This document shows positions 53,010 to 64,000 of a DNA stretch of 64,000 nt, piece by piece. The stretch's first letter is position 1, and every line of letters starts with the position of its first letter. Source of the DNA: Phaffia rhodozyma (lineage: Eukaryota > Basidiomycota > Tremellomycetes > Cystofilobasidiales > Mrakiaceae); the NCBI GenBank assembly GCA_014706385.1, contig JACGZH010000011.1:248001-312000 (forward strand), in the 5' to 3' direction. The position numbers and the translations under genes were made by a program. A model generated the notes under the pieces. The model worked only from the letters and a program-made list of their open reading frames with translations. It had not been told where the DNA came from and searched no databases.

Positions 53010-54011
53010 AAGTTGAAGGGATTGTGATTAACTTTCTAATCTTTGTTGTTTACTTTTTTAGTGAATGTATTTCCTTATTATGTCGCTATTAGTTTTATCA
53101 TCATCATCATCATCATTATTGGCAAAAATGTGGTTTGCATCTAAACGAACAAGGTTGCAAACGAGGTCGTTCTGAAAATAAGGCACTCTTTAGCGGGCGT
53201 CATCCAAGGAACCCATGACGGCATACACCTGTATCGATGTAAATGATCGTCGGTGGGGATGGGACTCAATAATTCTTATCAATTGACCCGATCTTTCCGA
53301 ATAAAATGAGGAGGGGGAGGAGGAGGAGTCAAGGGGAGAAGAAGAAGGAAAAAACGCCGAAAGGAAAAACAAAACCAAAAAAGAACCCAGTCCGACCTGA
53401 GTGTCGGCCGCTGACCTTTTGTCCGCGGCGTCGCTGTTAATTAGTTAAGCGATTCTTTATCTTTCGTCTCTTAACATTTCATGTGTCAACATATTTTGGG
53501 AAAGCAAACTGCCATGTTTGGACGATATATAAAGAGGGTTAGCTCAAGTCCGAAGAAGACGAACAAGCAGCAGCCATCATCGCATCATGTGCAGACTCTT
53601 GCTCTTCGTCGGACAGATCCGAAACGAATCCAGAGAATGACCGTCAGCTGTATTCTGTGTTTAGCCTTTTATAAACTGTCTACGACGTCTACCCATTTCC
53701 ACACATGGCACATCACAATCCACCTACGAGTCGTGTCTCCGACACTCACACATCCACCAACATGCTGTCTTCTATCCGAAGAGGCCAGACTCGGGCAAGG
53801 ACAAATATCTGGCGGTTCAGGAACCGCGTAGGCGGTTGGAACCAAATTAAAATCAAATATACATCATCTAAGATACCTTAGGTAACACATGACCGGTAGA
53901 ATTTTACTCCCTCGTATCCTATCTTTTGCCAAAAATATTTTCTCGACCGAAAGACACCATCCTCCCACCTTTTCGTATAAAGAGGGTAGCCGATCGAGCA
54001 GATAACGAGAC
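53010..54011. promoter_or_regulatory. Gap between LAA1 and the bZIP gene
   Basis: This 1-kb stretch holds the LAA1 3' end and the promoter and leader of the bZIP gene, both on the plus strand. A short ATC repeat lies at 53097-53117 and purine-rich sequence at about 53305-53385. Upstream open frames are present on both strands, but none is supported as a gene. A long leader is common for fungal regulatory genes. Confidence 0.4.
53097..53117 (+). repeat. Short (ATC)n repeat
   Basis: Seven ATC units occur about 90 bases after the LAA1 stop codon, probably in the 3' untranslated region. Confidence 0.85.
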
Positions 54012-56543
54012 ATGGATCCCGATCATCTTCATCATCCGTCCTCGTCTTCATCTCATCAGCAGCAGCAGCAACAACAGGACCAGCAGTCGGTTCAAGCTGA
54101 TGGAACTTCACCCGCTCCTGTTCGTCCTTTCTGGTTCTTCTACAGGCTGCTTTTTTCATTTTTTTCTTTTCGCTCTTTTTTCCTTCCTCGTCCTCTGTCT
54201 GCCTTTAGCAGCCATTCTTTCTTTTTATACTCTTTCTTAGGCTGACGACATTCTCACGTGCCTGCACATGATTTCTTCTATTCGCTTCGTCTTCTCGCTC
54301 ATCCATTCGAATAGTATACTCGGACTGAACAACGTGGTCGGAAACGAAACAATGACCTTCCTCCTTCTAGAGCAAGAGAGGTTCAAAGAGCGTTTCGAGC
54401 CAGAAGAGCCGCTCACCTCGCCGCTTTGGAGGCTAGGGTGAAGGAGATTGAATCAGAAAATGCAGAGCTCAGAGAGTTGCTTCATATGCCTCCTGCCAAC
54501 AGGGTGAGACTCCATCTTTCTTCTCTGGCTACGTCTCGCAGAACGAATGGCACTGCTGGACGCGCGTGACCTTACAGAAGTTGCGTGTTCTGACTCGGTG
54601 TATACTCCTGCTATCTCTAACCATCTCAAATTCACGTTCTCGACACGCTCTCATAGCCGGCTATCAGATCCGGACCTACAGGTCGTGGAAAGTTGATCGA
54701 CGTTGGTGCTTCAAACTCTCCTTCGAGCAGCCGGTTGGATGACCAGTATTCCCACTCAGATTCTGGATCTCCCGGCTCTGAAGAACACTTCTCTCATGCC
54801 AACAACGGTAACGGTTACGAAGACAGTCGACAAGGTAGAGGCAGGAAACGATATTCTGTCGATCCAGCTTCATCGAGGAACCCTTCATCCGGTGGCTCTC
54901 AAAGCTTCTCTCCTCTGACTAGAGAAGGTTCGTTCGGAATCCATCAGAGGGCGTCTTCTCGTCCGCCAGGAGGGGCTGTCCCAGGGATGGGTCCGTACGG
55001 TGGTCTATTCAGCGGTGGCCTTGGAAACAACAACTCGCAGCTCGGCCTCAACGCAGATGCTAGGTTCAGTTCCTTCCTCAACAACACTAGTCTCAACGCA
55101 CCTTCGCCCTCGGCTGGTTCTTCATCTTCAGGCGTACCCCGGTTGGAGGATATCTTCCAGTACCAGCAACTCGTTCAGCAACAGGCAGGCTCTTCACAGC
55201 TCAACCAGCCAACTCAGCAACAGTTATCTCAGTTGTCTCTCGATCTGAATGATCTATACCCTCCGTTGTACGGAGGCAACGGCAACTCAAATGGTACTGC
55301 AAACAACAACAACAACACCAACAGCAACAACCTTCACTCGATCTCACATTCCCCTCATCTGTCCCATCTGGAACACCGGTCAAACACGCCATTCTCGCCT
55401 CTACACCGCTCATCAACAGAGAGCCGGTCGAGTTCTCATAACCGGACATCCAGCCCGAGTAGCCGCCTGGGTGTCAGCAGCGGTGTCGGCTTCCCTTCCG
55501 GTCATTCGAATTACCTAGCTTCGTTTGGATCAGGTTTCGCACCGTCTCCCAATTCGTTTAGGTCACCTTATGGCTCGACTCCTTCCTCAAACGTTCCTGC
55601 CAACAACAACAATAATATCTCAAACACGAATGGAGCTGACCCAGCATTTCCTTTCCACAAGCCAGTCTTGCATGGGCCAGCTCAGACTCTGAGTGTGATG
55701 GATAGGCTTAGAGCTTGCTGCAAGCTGGATGACAAGCTTGTCGCTGCCGATCCGGGCCTGCTTGCTTTCTGCAACGATATATTGGCGGCTGTGAACGCCC
55801 TTCCTTCTGATGCCGAACCGGGCGTCACTGCTCAATCAAACGGATTGGATGACGATCGATCGAATCCCCCCCGTCCATTCCTACCAATCCGGCAGGCCTG
55901 GCAGATTCTTCGAACCCACTTTCCGCTTCCTTTCGATCCAGCCGTCAGAGACGCCATGGCAGCCGGTACGAGGGCAGCAGCCGTCTTGCTTCATACCTCG
56001 GCCGCAGCGGAAAAACACCGGTTGATGCAAGATGGAGTGATCAAACCTGAGCCTTCTTTGACCAGTGGACCAAGAGCGTTCGGAGAGTTCATTGTCTGCA
56101 GAAACAAAAACGGAATTGAGGTCGATCAAGGGTTGCTCGTCGAGCTGGTCGTCAGGCTTGAAGAGGGTGCAAGGCAGGCAGCTAGTCAACCTCCCCGGGG
56201 AAACCAGCCGTCGCACCTTCAACCGCATCAGAACCAGCAGTCGCAACATTCACAACAGCAACAGCTACCGTCGCATCAACACCAAACCTCGCTGAACCAA
56301 ACCCATTCGCCCGCTCAGTCAGATTCATCAATGGGCAAGCAGAGTGACTCGCCGAACGTTGGTGGATCTTCTGCCCAGCCGAGACATCCTTCCCACTTGG
56401 CTTCAGAAGTCATGGCCGATCGTCAGCAACAACAGCAGGGAGATGTCATAATACCGGGTTCGTCAGAGGGTCAACAGGCATTAGGAAACCATAATGGAAA
56501 CGAGATCGGAAACGGAACAAACTCTCCTGGGGTGTCTCTTTAA
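54012..56543 (+). CDS. bZIP transcription factor
   Basis: The protein starts MDPDHLHHPSSSSSH with a glutamine run, then exon 2 (about 54315-54503) carries the bZIP: basic part RKRNNDLPPSRAREVQRAFR followed by ARRAAHLAALEARVKEIE and a leucine zipper ending in ELRELLHM. The pattern V-Q-x-x-F-R is the fungal AP-1/Yap-like form, but the asparagine usually four residues before Q is alanine here. A large last exon from about 54680 encodes a serine-, asparagine- and glutamine-rich region. Within it a more ordered block runs at about 55680-56160 (SVMDRLRACCKLDDKLVAAD, QAWQILRTHFPLPFDPAV, GEFIVCRNKNGIEVDQGLL), possibly an effector or regulatory domain. A polar tail ends GTNSPGVSL, TAA at 56541-56543. 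Target genes cannot be told. Confidence 0.78.
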
Positions 56544-57017
56544 GTGTTCCTCCATGTTCGCTACACTTTTCTTGTTTTTGTCTCTTTATAATCCAATATC
56601 GAAAGTATATCGAAAAGGCGACTGAAGCTGGCAATGAGACTAGATCCATTTCCACCCAAGCCACTCATAATCTTAATTCTTCCAAAATTCTTCTTTTATT
56701 CTTTCATCTGCTCAACAAAAATATTAATAGTTGGATAGATTATCTTCCTTTCAAATCTACTTCTCCTATTCTTATTTAGTCGTCTCTGCGCTCCCTGTAT
56801 TAAATGCTCTCTCTATTGGCTTGCAAGCTATATCTTCTGGGCACAACGAAAGAGCGCACAATCGGCAGGAATTTTCCGCAGTCTTTGACCCGTTGCATCA
56901 CGACCGGCGACGGAACCTCCATCTCGACTTCACAGTCATCTAAGCGACCAGTCGAGTCTCGAAGTCATCGTCTGTCGACGCGTCGAGCACCCCGTAAAGA
57001 CAGCTAAACAAGAGAAC
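56544..57017. promoter_or_regulatory. Gap between bZIP and metacaspase genes
   Basis: This stretch of about 470 bases holds the bZIP 3' end and the metacaspase promoter. A single ACGCGT lies near 56977-56982, inside GTCGACGCGTCGA, only about 40 bases before the metacaspase ATG. No further gene is seen. Confidence 0.35.
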
Positions 57018-60000
57018 ATGTACAACTATCCTGGTCAAGCCCAACATAACCAGGGGACTTATAACTATCCTGGTCAGCAAGGACACAAGTCAGTGGATCC
57101 ACTCCCTTTTTTTTTCTCGTGACCCAGCTTGCTTTTCCTCGTCCATGCTTCTGGCTCGTCCATTGTTCTCTATAGAACATCTTTCTTCTCTGACTGGATG
57201 ACGTGTTGAGAAATCAGAGGAAACCTCAGAGATTTGGTCATATCTGTTGTTGAAAGATCGGTCCTTTAACTGACCCCTGGTATCTTGAAAATGAAACCTC
57301 GCTTGACGACACATGCAATCGCTCTTCTCTCCGGTACTTCAGTCAGTACGGTCCTCCTTCGGGCGCACCCTATCAGCAACAACACCAGTCATACGGACCT
57401 CCTCCCGGAGCACCACCTACCTCTGGAAGCTACGGCGGCCATCAGAGCTCATACGGTCCGCCTCCAGGAGCGCCTCCCGGGCAATATGGTGGACAGTCTT
57501 ATGGAGCCCGTATGTTCCGAGTTTGCTTTTTCTCGAACCCTGTTCTCCCAAAGAGGTGGATCTTCGTGGAACAGAATGCTTATAGAGCGCGTTGGATCGT
57601 CGACTTTTGACACTTGTAGCATCTGGGCCTCCTCCTGTGAACGATTATAGTCGGTACGTCCTTTTTGGTTCTTTGGTAAGATGGATTTGCTACTCAAATC
57701 AGGACCAGAGACTGATGGCAATCGATATGGTTTTTTCTGAATCTATTTCTGGCAGACCGTCCGCAGGTGGATATGCCTCGAACGGAGGTAGCTACCAAAA
57801 CCAACAGTGAGTCAAGCTGAATGTATATCCTGGTCCTGTTTCTTTATACTGATAGAAGGGTTCGATTTCATTTTGTCATCTAGATATGGAGGCAGCAACT
57901 CTGGGAACCGGTTCTCTCCTCCCACAGGTATGTTATCTCGGGATTGTCCAGAAAGTGCAGCAAATTGAACGCTTGAACCTTCAAACTCTGGTCTTCATAG
58001 GTCCTCCTCCTCAGGCAGTCCCAACCACTGTCCAACATTACGGTCCTCAGTACCAGTCTTCCGGTGGTGGTCAACAGCAGCCATACTTCAAGTACTCTCT
58101 CTGCAACGGTAAAAGAAAGGCGCTCTTGGTCGGAATTAACTACATAGGAACGAGCTCCGCTTTGAACGGATGTATCAATGATGTCCACAACGTGAAGCAG
58201 TTCATCATCCGTTCGTCCCATCAGTTTTATCTTCCATAAAGTTTCGTTCTCAGACCGATTCTGACCCTTGTGCACGTCTTTCATATAGGTCAATTTGGAT
58301 ATAAGGATGAAGACATTGTCGTCCTGACAGACGATATGACCAACCCGAGACAAATTCCGACCCGGGCAAATATCATTCAGGCGATGCATTGGTTGGTTCA
58401 AGGCGCCCAGCCGAACGATAGTCTTGTATGTACTTTGTAATTTTTACTGTCGGAAAAGACGATGATGGTCAAAAAGATTGGAACTAGCTCATCGGATCGG
58501 TCTACTTTCTCTTTGCCGAGTAGTTCTTCCATTACTCTGGACACGGTGGTCAGACCCAAGATCTTGACGGAGGTTAGTCATATATAGATTTTCCACTATA
58601 TTTCTCTCTGAGACCCTGTATCGCTAACTTGCACGTTTCCTTTGCGATTCACTCCCCAGATGAGGACGATGGATACGATGAGGGTATGTTGTTGACGTTA
58701 ACACTCTTATTATCTGATAGATAGCTCAGTTCTGACTTCTCTACATCTTCTGCAGTAATCTACCCTGTGGACCATAAGCAGACCAGTCACATCGTTGGTT
58801 CGTCCATCTATCTCTTTACCTTTTCCATTTCTTTACAGATGTAGAAGTCAAGTCTTACTTGAATCTTGTTCTGGTTGTTTCCGCTTGATAGATGGTAAGC
58901 ATGAACACGCAATCGTGTGAATCTCCTTACATAGAATGCCTATGCTCAACCGATCTGTACGCTTGTTTTCACGCCCCAGATGAAATGCACGATATCATGG
59001 TTCGACCTCTTCCGGCTGGTTGTCGACTTACCGCCATCTTTGATTCCGTACGTTCGGCGGTTCATTTGTTCAAGCATCGTTTTGGGCAGTTCATGTGGAC
59101 GAAGTTGACCCAAATTTTTCTCTTTATATTGTAGTGCCATTCGGGAACGGCACTTGACTTGCCTTATGTGTACTCGACCGAAGGAAAGATTAAGGAGCCT
59201 AATCTTCTGGCCGAAGCCGGTCAGGGTCTACTCGGTATGTTGAACGTCAACAATCAGCAAACAATTTATAATGAAACTTAATGGTTTGGTCTTGGTGTGA
59301 AATGATCGAAAGGTATGGGAACATCTTATCTGAAGGGAGATATGAGCGGTATGTTCAGTAGCGTGATGAGTACGGTCAAGAAGATCAGTAACTCGGGCGG
59401 AGCGAACGCCGAGAGAATCAAGAAAACGGTCTGTTCTTGTATCTTGCTATCCTGCCTGAATTCTTGATCGCTCATCTTTCGTTATTGTGCAGAAAACTTC
59501 TCCGGCGGATTGTATCGTAAGTAAAGACTTAGCTTAACCAAACGTACTTGAGCATTTCAACTCACAATGTTGTTTTGCATCTTCTCTTCTTTTCTTTCAA
59601 ACAGCAATTCTCTGGATGCAAGGATAACCAGACATCGGCTGACACTCAAGAGGCTGGTCGGGCCACCGGAGCGATGTCTTATGTATGTGCTATCATTCTT
59701 TGTTTCCAATCTCTTTTTCGTTCTCTGTTGTTCCAAAAACTGCTGACTAAACATATCGTTCGTCTATCGATTGTTAGGCATTCATCCAAGCGCTCAGTCA
59801 GATCACCTTTCCTTCCTGCTTCTCGTATCATGTTCAAGTTTGTCGTCGGATGCTTATCTGTTTGCCTTTTCACCAATGCCAGCCCAATACCCCAAACAGT
59901 CATATCAGCAACTCCTGGTAACCATTCGAGGAATCCTTAGTGCCAAGGTCAGTTCCGTGTCGATCTTTCAAATCCATTCGATACAGTGAATCGTCAATCT

Positions 60001-60096
60001 GATGTTCCATTTTTCTGGCGAACAAAATAGTATGAGCAAAAGCCCCAGTTGAGCGCTTCCCACCCCATCGATGTTAACCTCGAGTTCATCGCTTGA
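57018..60096 (+). CDS. MCA1: Metacaspase (MCA1/YCA1 type I)
   Basis: The gene encodes a type I metacaspase, a calcium-dependent cysteine protease cutting after Arg or Lys, involved in protein quality control and stress-linked death in fungi. The start is [20 protein letters not shown], a Pro/Gly/Gln/Tyr-rich prodomain with repeats of YGPPxGAP. The catalytic domain opens with [19 protein letters not shown]. The catalytic His is in [10 protein letters not shown] (about 58527-58556), and the Cys follows in [13 protein letters not shown], with an intron falling exactly between DS and C (about 59049-59134). A 24-base micro-exon at 58660-58683 encodes DEDDGYDE. The C-terminus reads [23 protein letters not shown] at 60094-60096. 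More than ten introns are present. Both catalytic residues are intact, so an active enzyme is expected. Confidence 0.88.
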
Positions 60097-60374
60097 GTGT
60101 AGAATCTTTTTCTTGATACTTGTCTACCTTCCCAGGTGTACTCTCGAATTTTATGCTCCTTTCTTTCCTTTTCCTTTTTAATAACCCATCTTCGATGTCC
60201 CCATAAGAGCAAGAAAAGAGTGCAAGGCGCAAGAACGAAAGATTGATTAGTCAGCAGAGGAAAAAGAGACATTTCGTTTTTCCTCTTGTCCCGCTCCGAT
60301 TGACCTTTACCCTCGTCCTCCCAACACCCCACATCCCTCTTCGCCCAAGTTTCCTTGTGTTTGCTTGTCCGACC

Positions 60375-61337
60375 ATGCCTTCTCCTCTGATCAGATCCCA
60401 CGTATTCCAGACCGCCCTCCGAAGGTCGTTTGCCTCTTCTCCGCCTCCGGCGAACGTGGTCGATAAGGCTGCCAAGTCTGCCCAGAGCGCGATGGACTCT
60501 GTCGTCAAGGTTGCCGGACCGACTGGAACCAAGATCATCAACAAGATCGCTCGTTCGTTCTTTTTTTCTTCCCCTGAGTTCACTCACAGACAGATTGAGT
60601 TCTTGATGCGTTGATACTCAGAGAGGCAGAGTCTGTAAGGAACGAGAACGAACTACGAGACCTGACATGCTTATCTTTTTTTTGCTTGACTCTTTTTTCT
60701 TTCTTTCTGCTCGTGTGTCTTCTTTCGCTTTTTTCTTCTTTTTTTCCCTTCGATTCTTCGTTGCTCTCTCCAGCCTACCAGAGCAAGCTCATCTACAACA
60801 TCCGAGTCGCCGGTGAGCTCGCCAAGCAGGTTTACATTGGCCAGAAGCTTGCTCCTCCTACCTCTGTCGGAGAGGTCACTTCCGCCTGGGCCAACGCTGT
60901 TGGCAAGGCCACCGACAAGAACTACTGGTTTGGAATCTCAAAGAACGGACAGTGGACCACCCTCGGCCTTTACGTGCGTTATCGTCTTCTATCTCAGGTC
61001 GCTGCTACGTGTTTGATGTCTTGTCGTGTAAGGGTTTGTGAAGGCAGTTGGAAAGAAGGAGGCAAGAGGGTAGAGGGAACGAGATGGGAACGTGAGAGCA
61101 AAGAAGGATCGTTGGGCGTCAGAATCTCGAGATAGCATGACGGACTGTGGGCATGATCTGATCAGACGATTTTGAACTGATCCTCTTTATTCATTGTACT
61201 TTGCCTTTCTACTTATCGGGATCCATCTTCCGCCAACTTCACAGGGTCTCCAGGCCTACGGTCTTTTCTCCATCGGCGAGATGATTGGTCGACGAAGCAT
61301 CGTTGGATACAACCTTGACACCCACTCTGAGCACTAA
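60375..61337 (+). CDS. ATP20: Mitochondrial ATP synthase subunit g (ATP20)
   Basis: This is subunit g of the F1Fo ATP synthase, which with subunit e supports dimer formation and crista shape at the inner membrane. The start MPSPLIRSHVFQTALRRSFA is a typical cleavable mitochondrial presequence. Three coding exons are joined: the first ends TGTKIINKIA, the second (from about 60775) gives YQSKLIYNIRVAGELAKQVY and QKLAPPTSVGEVTSAW, and the last ends GEMIGRRSIVGYNLDTHSEH with a TAA at 61335-61337. The membrane-end GxxxG-like pattern (LYGLQAYGLFSIGEMIG) fits the dimerisation helix. The family match is strong. Spacing to the metacaspase stop is about 280 bases. Confidence 0.88.
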
Positions 61338-61975
61338 ATCTCTTGTCAATCTTTTCTCGGAAGGCAGAAGTCTTGATCGATGAAGGGACGGCGATGTGTG
61401 TCAAAAAAAGATGGAGCAGGAGAAGGGAGGATCGTGTGTTTGGGAGGTGTTGGCGGTAGTACTTTGAAGAAGTGATACCAAGGTTTTTTATCTTTCTGTT
61501 GTCGATTCTTTTCAGTCTGTTCAGTGTATATCTTGTTCTCGTTGCTTGCTCGCTTCTACTGATAAGGTCTGTCGACATAGAGACAGAGACAGAGACAGAG
61601 AGTGCACTTCTAAAGCATATATGAGAAGCCGAAAAGTCCCGACTAGGCGGATGACGGAGGAAAGATGAGAACGTAGATTTTCCATCAGCACGACTTCTCT
61701 TCCTTACGTCCCAGAGAGACGCAAAGCTGTTGCTGGGCTTGAACATCGTATGAGATACAGTCCATGTTCGGCTGTGTATATAGATGTATGTGTATCACCA
61801 GACAAACGGAGCCCAATAGGAAGCGAGATGAAAGCTCCCACAGACAGTTTTAGCGGTAAAAGTGAAACGATTCCATGAACACCATCCATCCATCATCACG
61901 ACTCTCGTCAACCATATTCATCTTTTTTTGGTTCGCCCTCTTGTCGTACAGACACGAAGGACCGATCTCCCGAAG
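61338..61975. other. Gap between ATP20 and OMA1-like genes
   Basis: This 640-base stretch holds the ATP20 3' end and the promoter of the next plus-strand gene. A short GAGACA-type repeat lies at about 61579-61602. Minus-strand open frames here lack recognisable content. Confidence 0.35.
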
Positions 61976-64000
61976 ATGGCCAGATTCAGGCATCCACCTC
62001 GTCTGCCCATCCAGCTCGCTCGCCCTCGACCGAGTCTCATCCCGTTTCGGCCTTTTCCGTTCGTTTTATCGCAACCATCGTCCGGCATGCGTAACTTTGG
62101 GATGATACGTCCCAACCAAATAGGCATCAGTTGGTCAGGCTCAGAAAGAGAAAGAGGAACACTCAGCTGGACAGCCGGGCTTCAATCTCGAGCATTCCAT
62201 AGTAGTCCGGTCAGTCGGTATCTGTTTGTTTCGTTTTTGTCATCTTGCTCTCTGGTCTTTCTTACAGGATGCTCATCGTGTGGCCTGATCTACCTTTCAT
62301 TCTTATCCACCGGGAACATTTGATCCACGTGGGAATGTACAATACAGAAACACCAAGTTCCCCTGCCTGCTCTGCTTTTTGGTCTCCTCAAGGTTTATCT
62401 CGTCTATTTTCGTTGTGGTTTTTCTGATTGTCACTTTTTAATGTAACTAGAAGCTGAAGTAAAGTTGATGAAACCTTTGTGGGGACGGATGATCCTGCGG
62501 TCCTCTAGTCTTCGACCGTCCTAGCAGCAGTCACTACTCTCACCCGAATACTTGTCTCCATCGCTCCGTCATTTCTAGTCGGTCACTGGAAGACTCGGCG
62601 GAGGCTCAAGGCGTTCAATCCTGAACATGAATGGTACCTTCGTTTCAGACCAATCGTGTCTCCAGAAGCTAACGCCATTTATGAATCTGGGAAACCGGTT
62701 CCGGAGGGAGTGAGTGATGATGTCAAAAGAGACCTCACACGATTGGCACAGTGGGCCGCTCATGAGGCTGACTTGAGAAAGACGAACGATGTGCTGGTCA
62801 AACTTATCTGGGCAGCGTAGGTCTTTGCTTTTGGTTCTTCTTTCCAATATCTCCTCACCAACATTCTATAGGTGCTGGATGCTTGTATTGCCTTTTGCTG
62901 ATTAACTTATCTGATGTCCTTCCGTTTTCATCCATCTGGTTTATCGACCCTCGATAGATTGGGAATTCCGTTAGCTCTGCTTGCCTTGGTTATTCTCTCT
63001 GGACTAGAACGAGTTCCGTTGACAGGCCGTTGGAGACTCATCCTTCTGTCCCCCTCGGAAGAAGACTCTATTCATGACTCACTCAAGGAGCAAGGCTGGT
63101 TCCCGTCAGTTCTTTCACTCCTCATGTTGGATCCTTCGGCTCCACCTCCCAAGATCCTCGACGCAGCCGACTGGCGATGGGCCTGGGTAGAGAGCACGCT
63201 CCGACAGCTCGAGAAGGGCGCAGGCGAGTGTCATGAACTATACTCAACTAGTGCGGAGATGAAGGGAAAGCCTCGCTCGGCTAAACTATCATTAGAGGAG
63301 AAGCATTCTATAGAAGCTTACCCACCGGCACCTCCTCCTACGTTTCCACTTCATCCGAGACCGAGAGCATCACAACTTCTTCACGAACATCTCAGCAACT
63401 TCACCAACACCCAGTGTCCGTCCAACCCTGGCCAGACCTCGACATCGGATAACCCAGAGTTGGAAGGCCCACCTTTCTCGTTGCTTCTAATCGAAAACAA
63501 AGAGGCCAACGCGTTCTCGTATGGTTTTGGAGGTAACGGTGCGGCAGGGATCGTCATCTATACTGGGCTACTAGATGAGATACTTTCATTCAAACCCTCC
63601 TCCATAACTGAAGAAGTATCACCTGCAGCTCCTTTCCTCGCCGGACCTTTGTCTCCTACCGATTCATCGCAGTCCTCGACATCACCAAATTCACCAACAC
63701 CCACACCGTCAGCCCTCGCGACAGCACCCACACAACCGTCACCATCTACATTAACTACCGAATCCACTCAATCAAAATCTTTACTCTCATTCTTCTTTGG
63801 AGATGCCTTCTCCACCCTTCTAGCAAAACCAAGCTCAAGTCCAACGTCGGGACCGACAGAAGAACAAACACTGCATCTTGCGGCTATCTTGGCTCACGAG
63901 ATGTCTCACTTATTACTCAGCCATCATCTCGAGACATTGAGTCAGACGAGTGTCGTGCTGCCGAGTATGATGGGTCTTCTCATAGACTTGGCCCGAGCGG
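61976..64000 (+). CDS. OMA1: OMA1-type mitochondrial metallopeptidase, N-terminal part (cut by window end)
   Basis: The gene encodes an M48-family zinc protease like Oma1, an inner-membrane quality-control enzyme activated by stress. The start at 61976 (MARFRHPPRLPIQLARPRPS) is an arginine-rich mitochondrial presequence with FHSSP near its end. After unresolved short exons, the frame continues with HEWYLRFRPIVSPEANAIYE and a membrane span (GIPLALLALVILSGLERVPL). The segment NAFSYGFGGNGAAGIVIYTG, a typical M48 strand pair, is followed by the zinc-binding HExxH in LAAILAHEMSHLLLSHHLE at about 63880-63945. A serine/proline-rich insert of about 90 residues (63590-63850) separates the two motifs and is unusual. 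The C-terminal part is outside the window. Confidence 0.78.

Overview
The window is nuclear DNA from a fungus, most likely a basidiomycete yeast. The genes are compact and closely spaced on both strands, and almost all are cut by many short GT-AG introns. A few exons are only 12 to 24 bases long. The set includes a complex I subunit, COP9 subunit 3 and a SIN1/AVO1 with a typical filamentous-fungus and basidiomycete N-terminus. This excludes Saccharomyces and suits a Tremellomycete or Cystofilobasidiales species; a Phaffia-like yeast is my guess, but the species is inference. I see no tRNA, rRNA, transposon, virus or CRISPR array.

Layout, left to right: the 3' part of MON2 (+, 1-2238); a RecQ helicase of the SGS1/BLM type (-, 2545-8525) divergent from the TORC2 subunit SIN1/AVO1 (+, 8890-12362); COP9 signalosome CSN3 (-, to 15216); a probable complex I PDSW/NDUFB10-type subunit (+, 15461); splicing factor PRP18 (-, to 18347); an unrecognised protein (+, 18563); the Smc5/6 subunit NSE3 (-, to 21803) divergent from the tRNA thiolation enzyme NCS6/CTU1 (+, 22055); ERV41 (+, 24253); kinetochore DSN1/Mis13 (-, to 29874); an MFS transporter (+, 31179); an RS-rich protein (+, 33235); a CsbD-like stress protein (-, to 35840); ATG17 (-, to 37882) divergent from a PGC1-like phosphodiesterase (+, 38085); PBP1/ataxin-2 (-, to 44755) divergent from the large HEAT-repeat protein LAA1/HEATR5 (+, about 45608-53009); a bZIP factor (+, 54012); a metacaspase (+, 57018); ATP synthase subunit g (+, 60375); and the 5' part of an OMA1-type protease (+, 61976 to the edge).

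The genes do not form one pathway cluster, but themes recur: TOR and autophagy (SIN1, PBP1, ATG17), Golgi/endosome traffic (MON2, ERV41, LAA1), chromosome maintenance (SGS1, NSE3, DSN1) and mitochondria (complex I subunit, ATP20, OMA1, probably PGC1). SGS1 and NSE3 both have ACGCGT (MluI cell-cycle box) motifs in their divergent promoters, three of them packed into 29 bases at NSE3/NCS6.

I did not find a convincing new biological system. The points most worth a second look are the ACGCGT cluster, the patchwork base composition of the MFS gene next to a CA/CT microsatellite intron, an inverted repeat plus tandem repeat at the LAA1 5' end, micro-exons in MON2 and the metacaspase, and a bZIP protein that lacks the usual basic-region asparagine. 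Gene spans include introns; splice sites were read by eye from reading frame and GT/AG signals.
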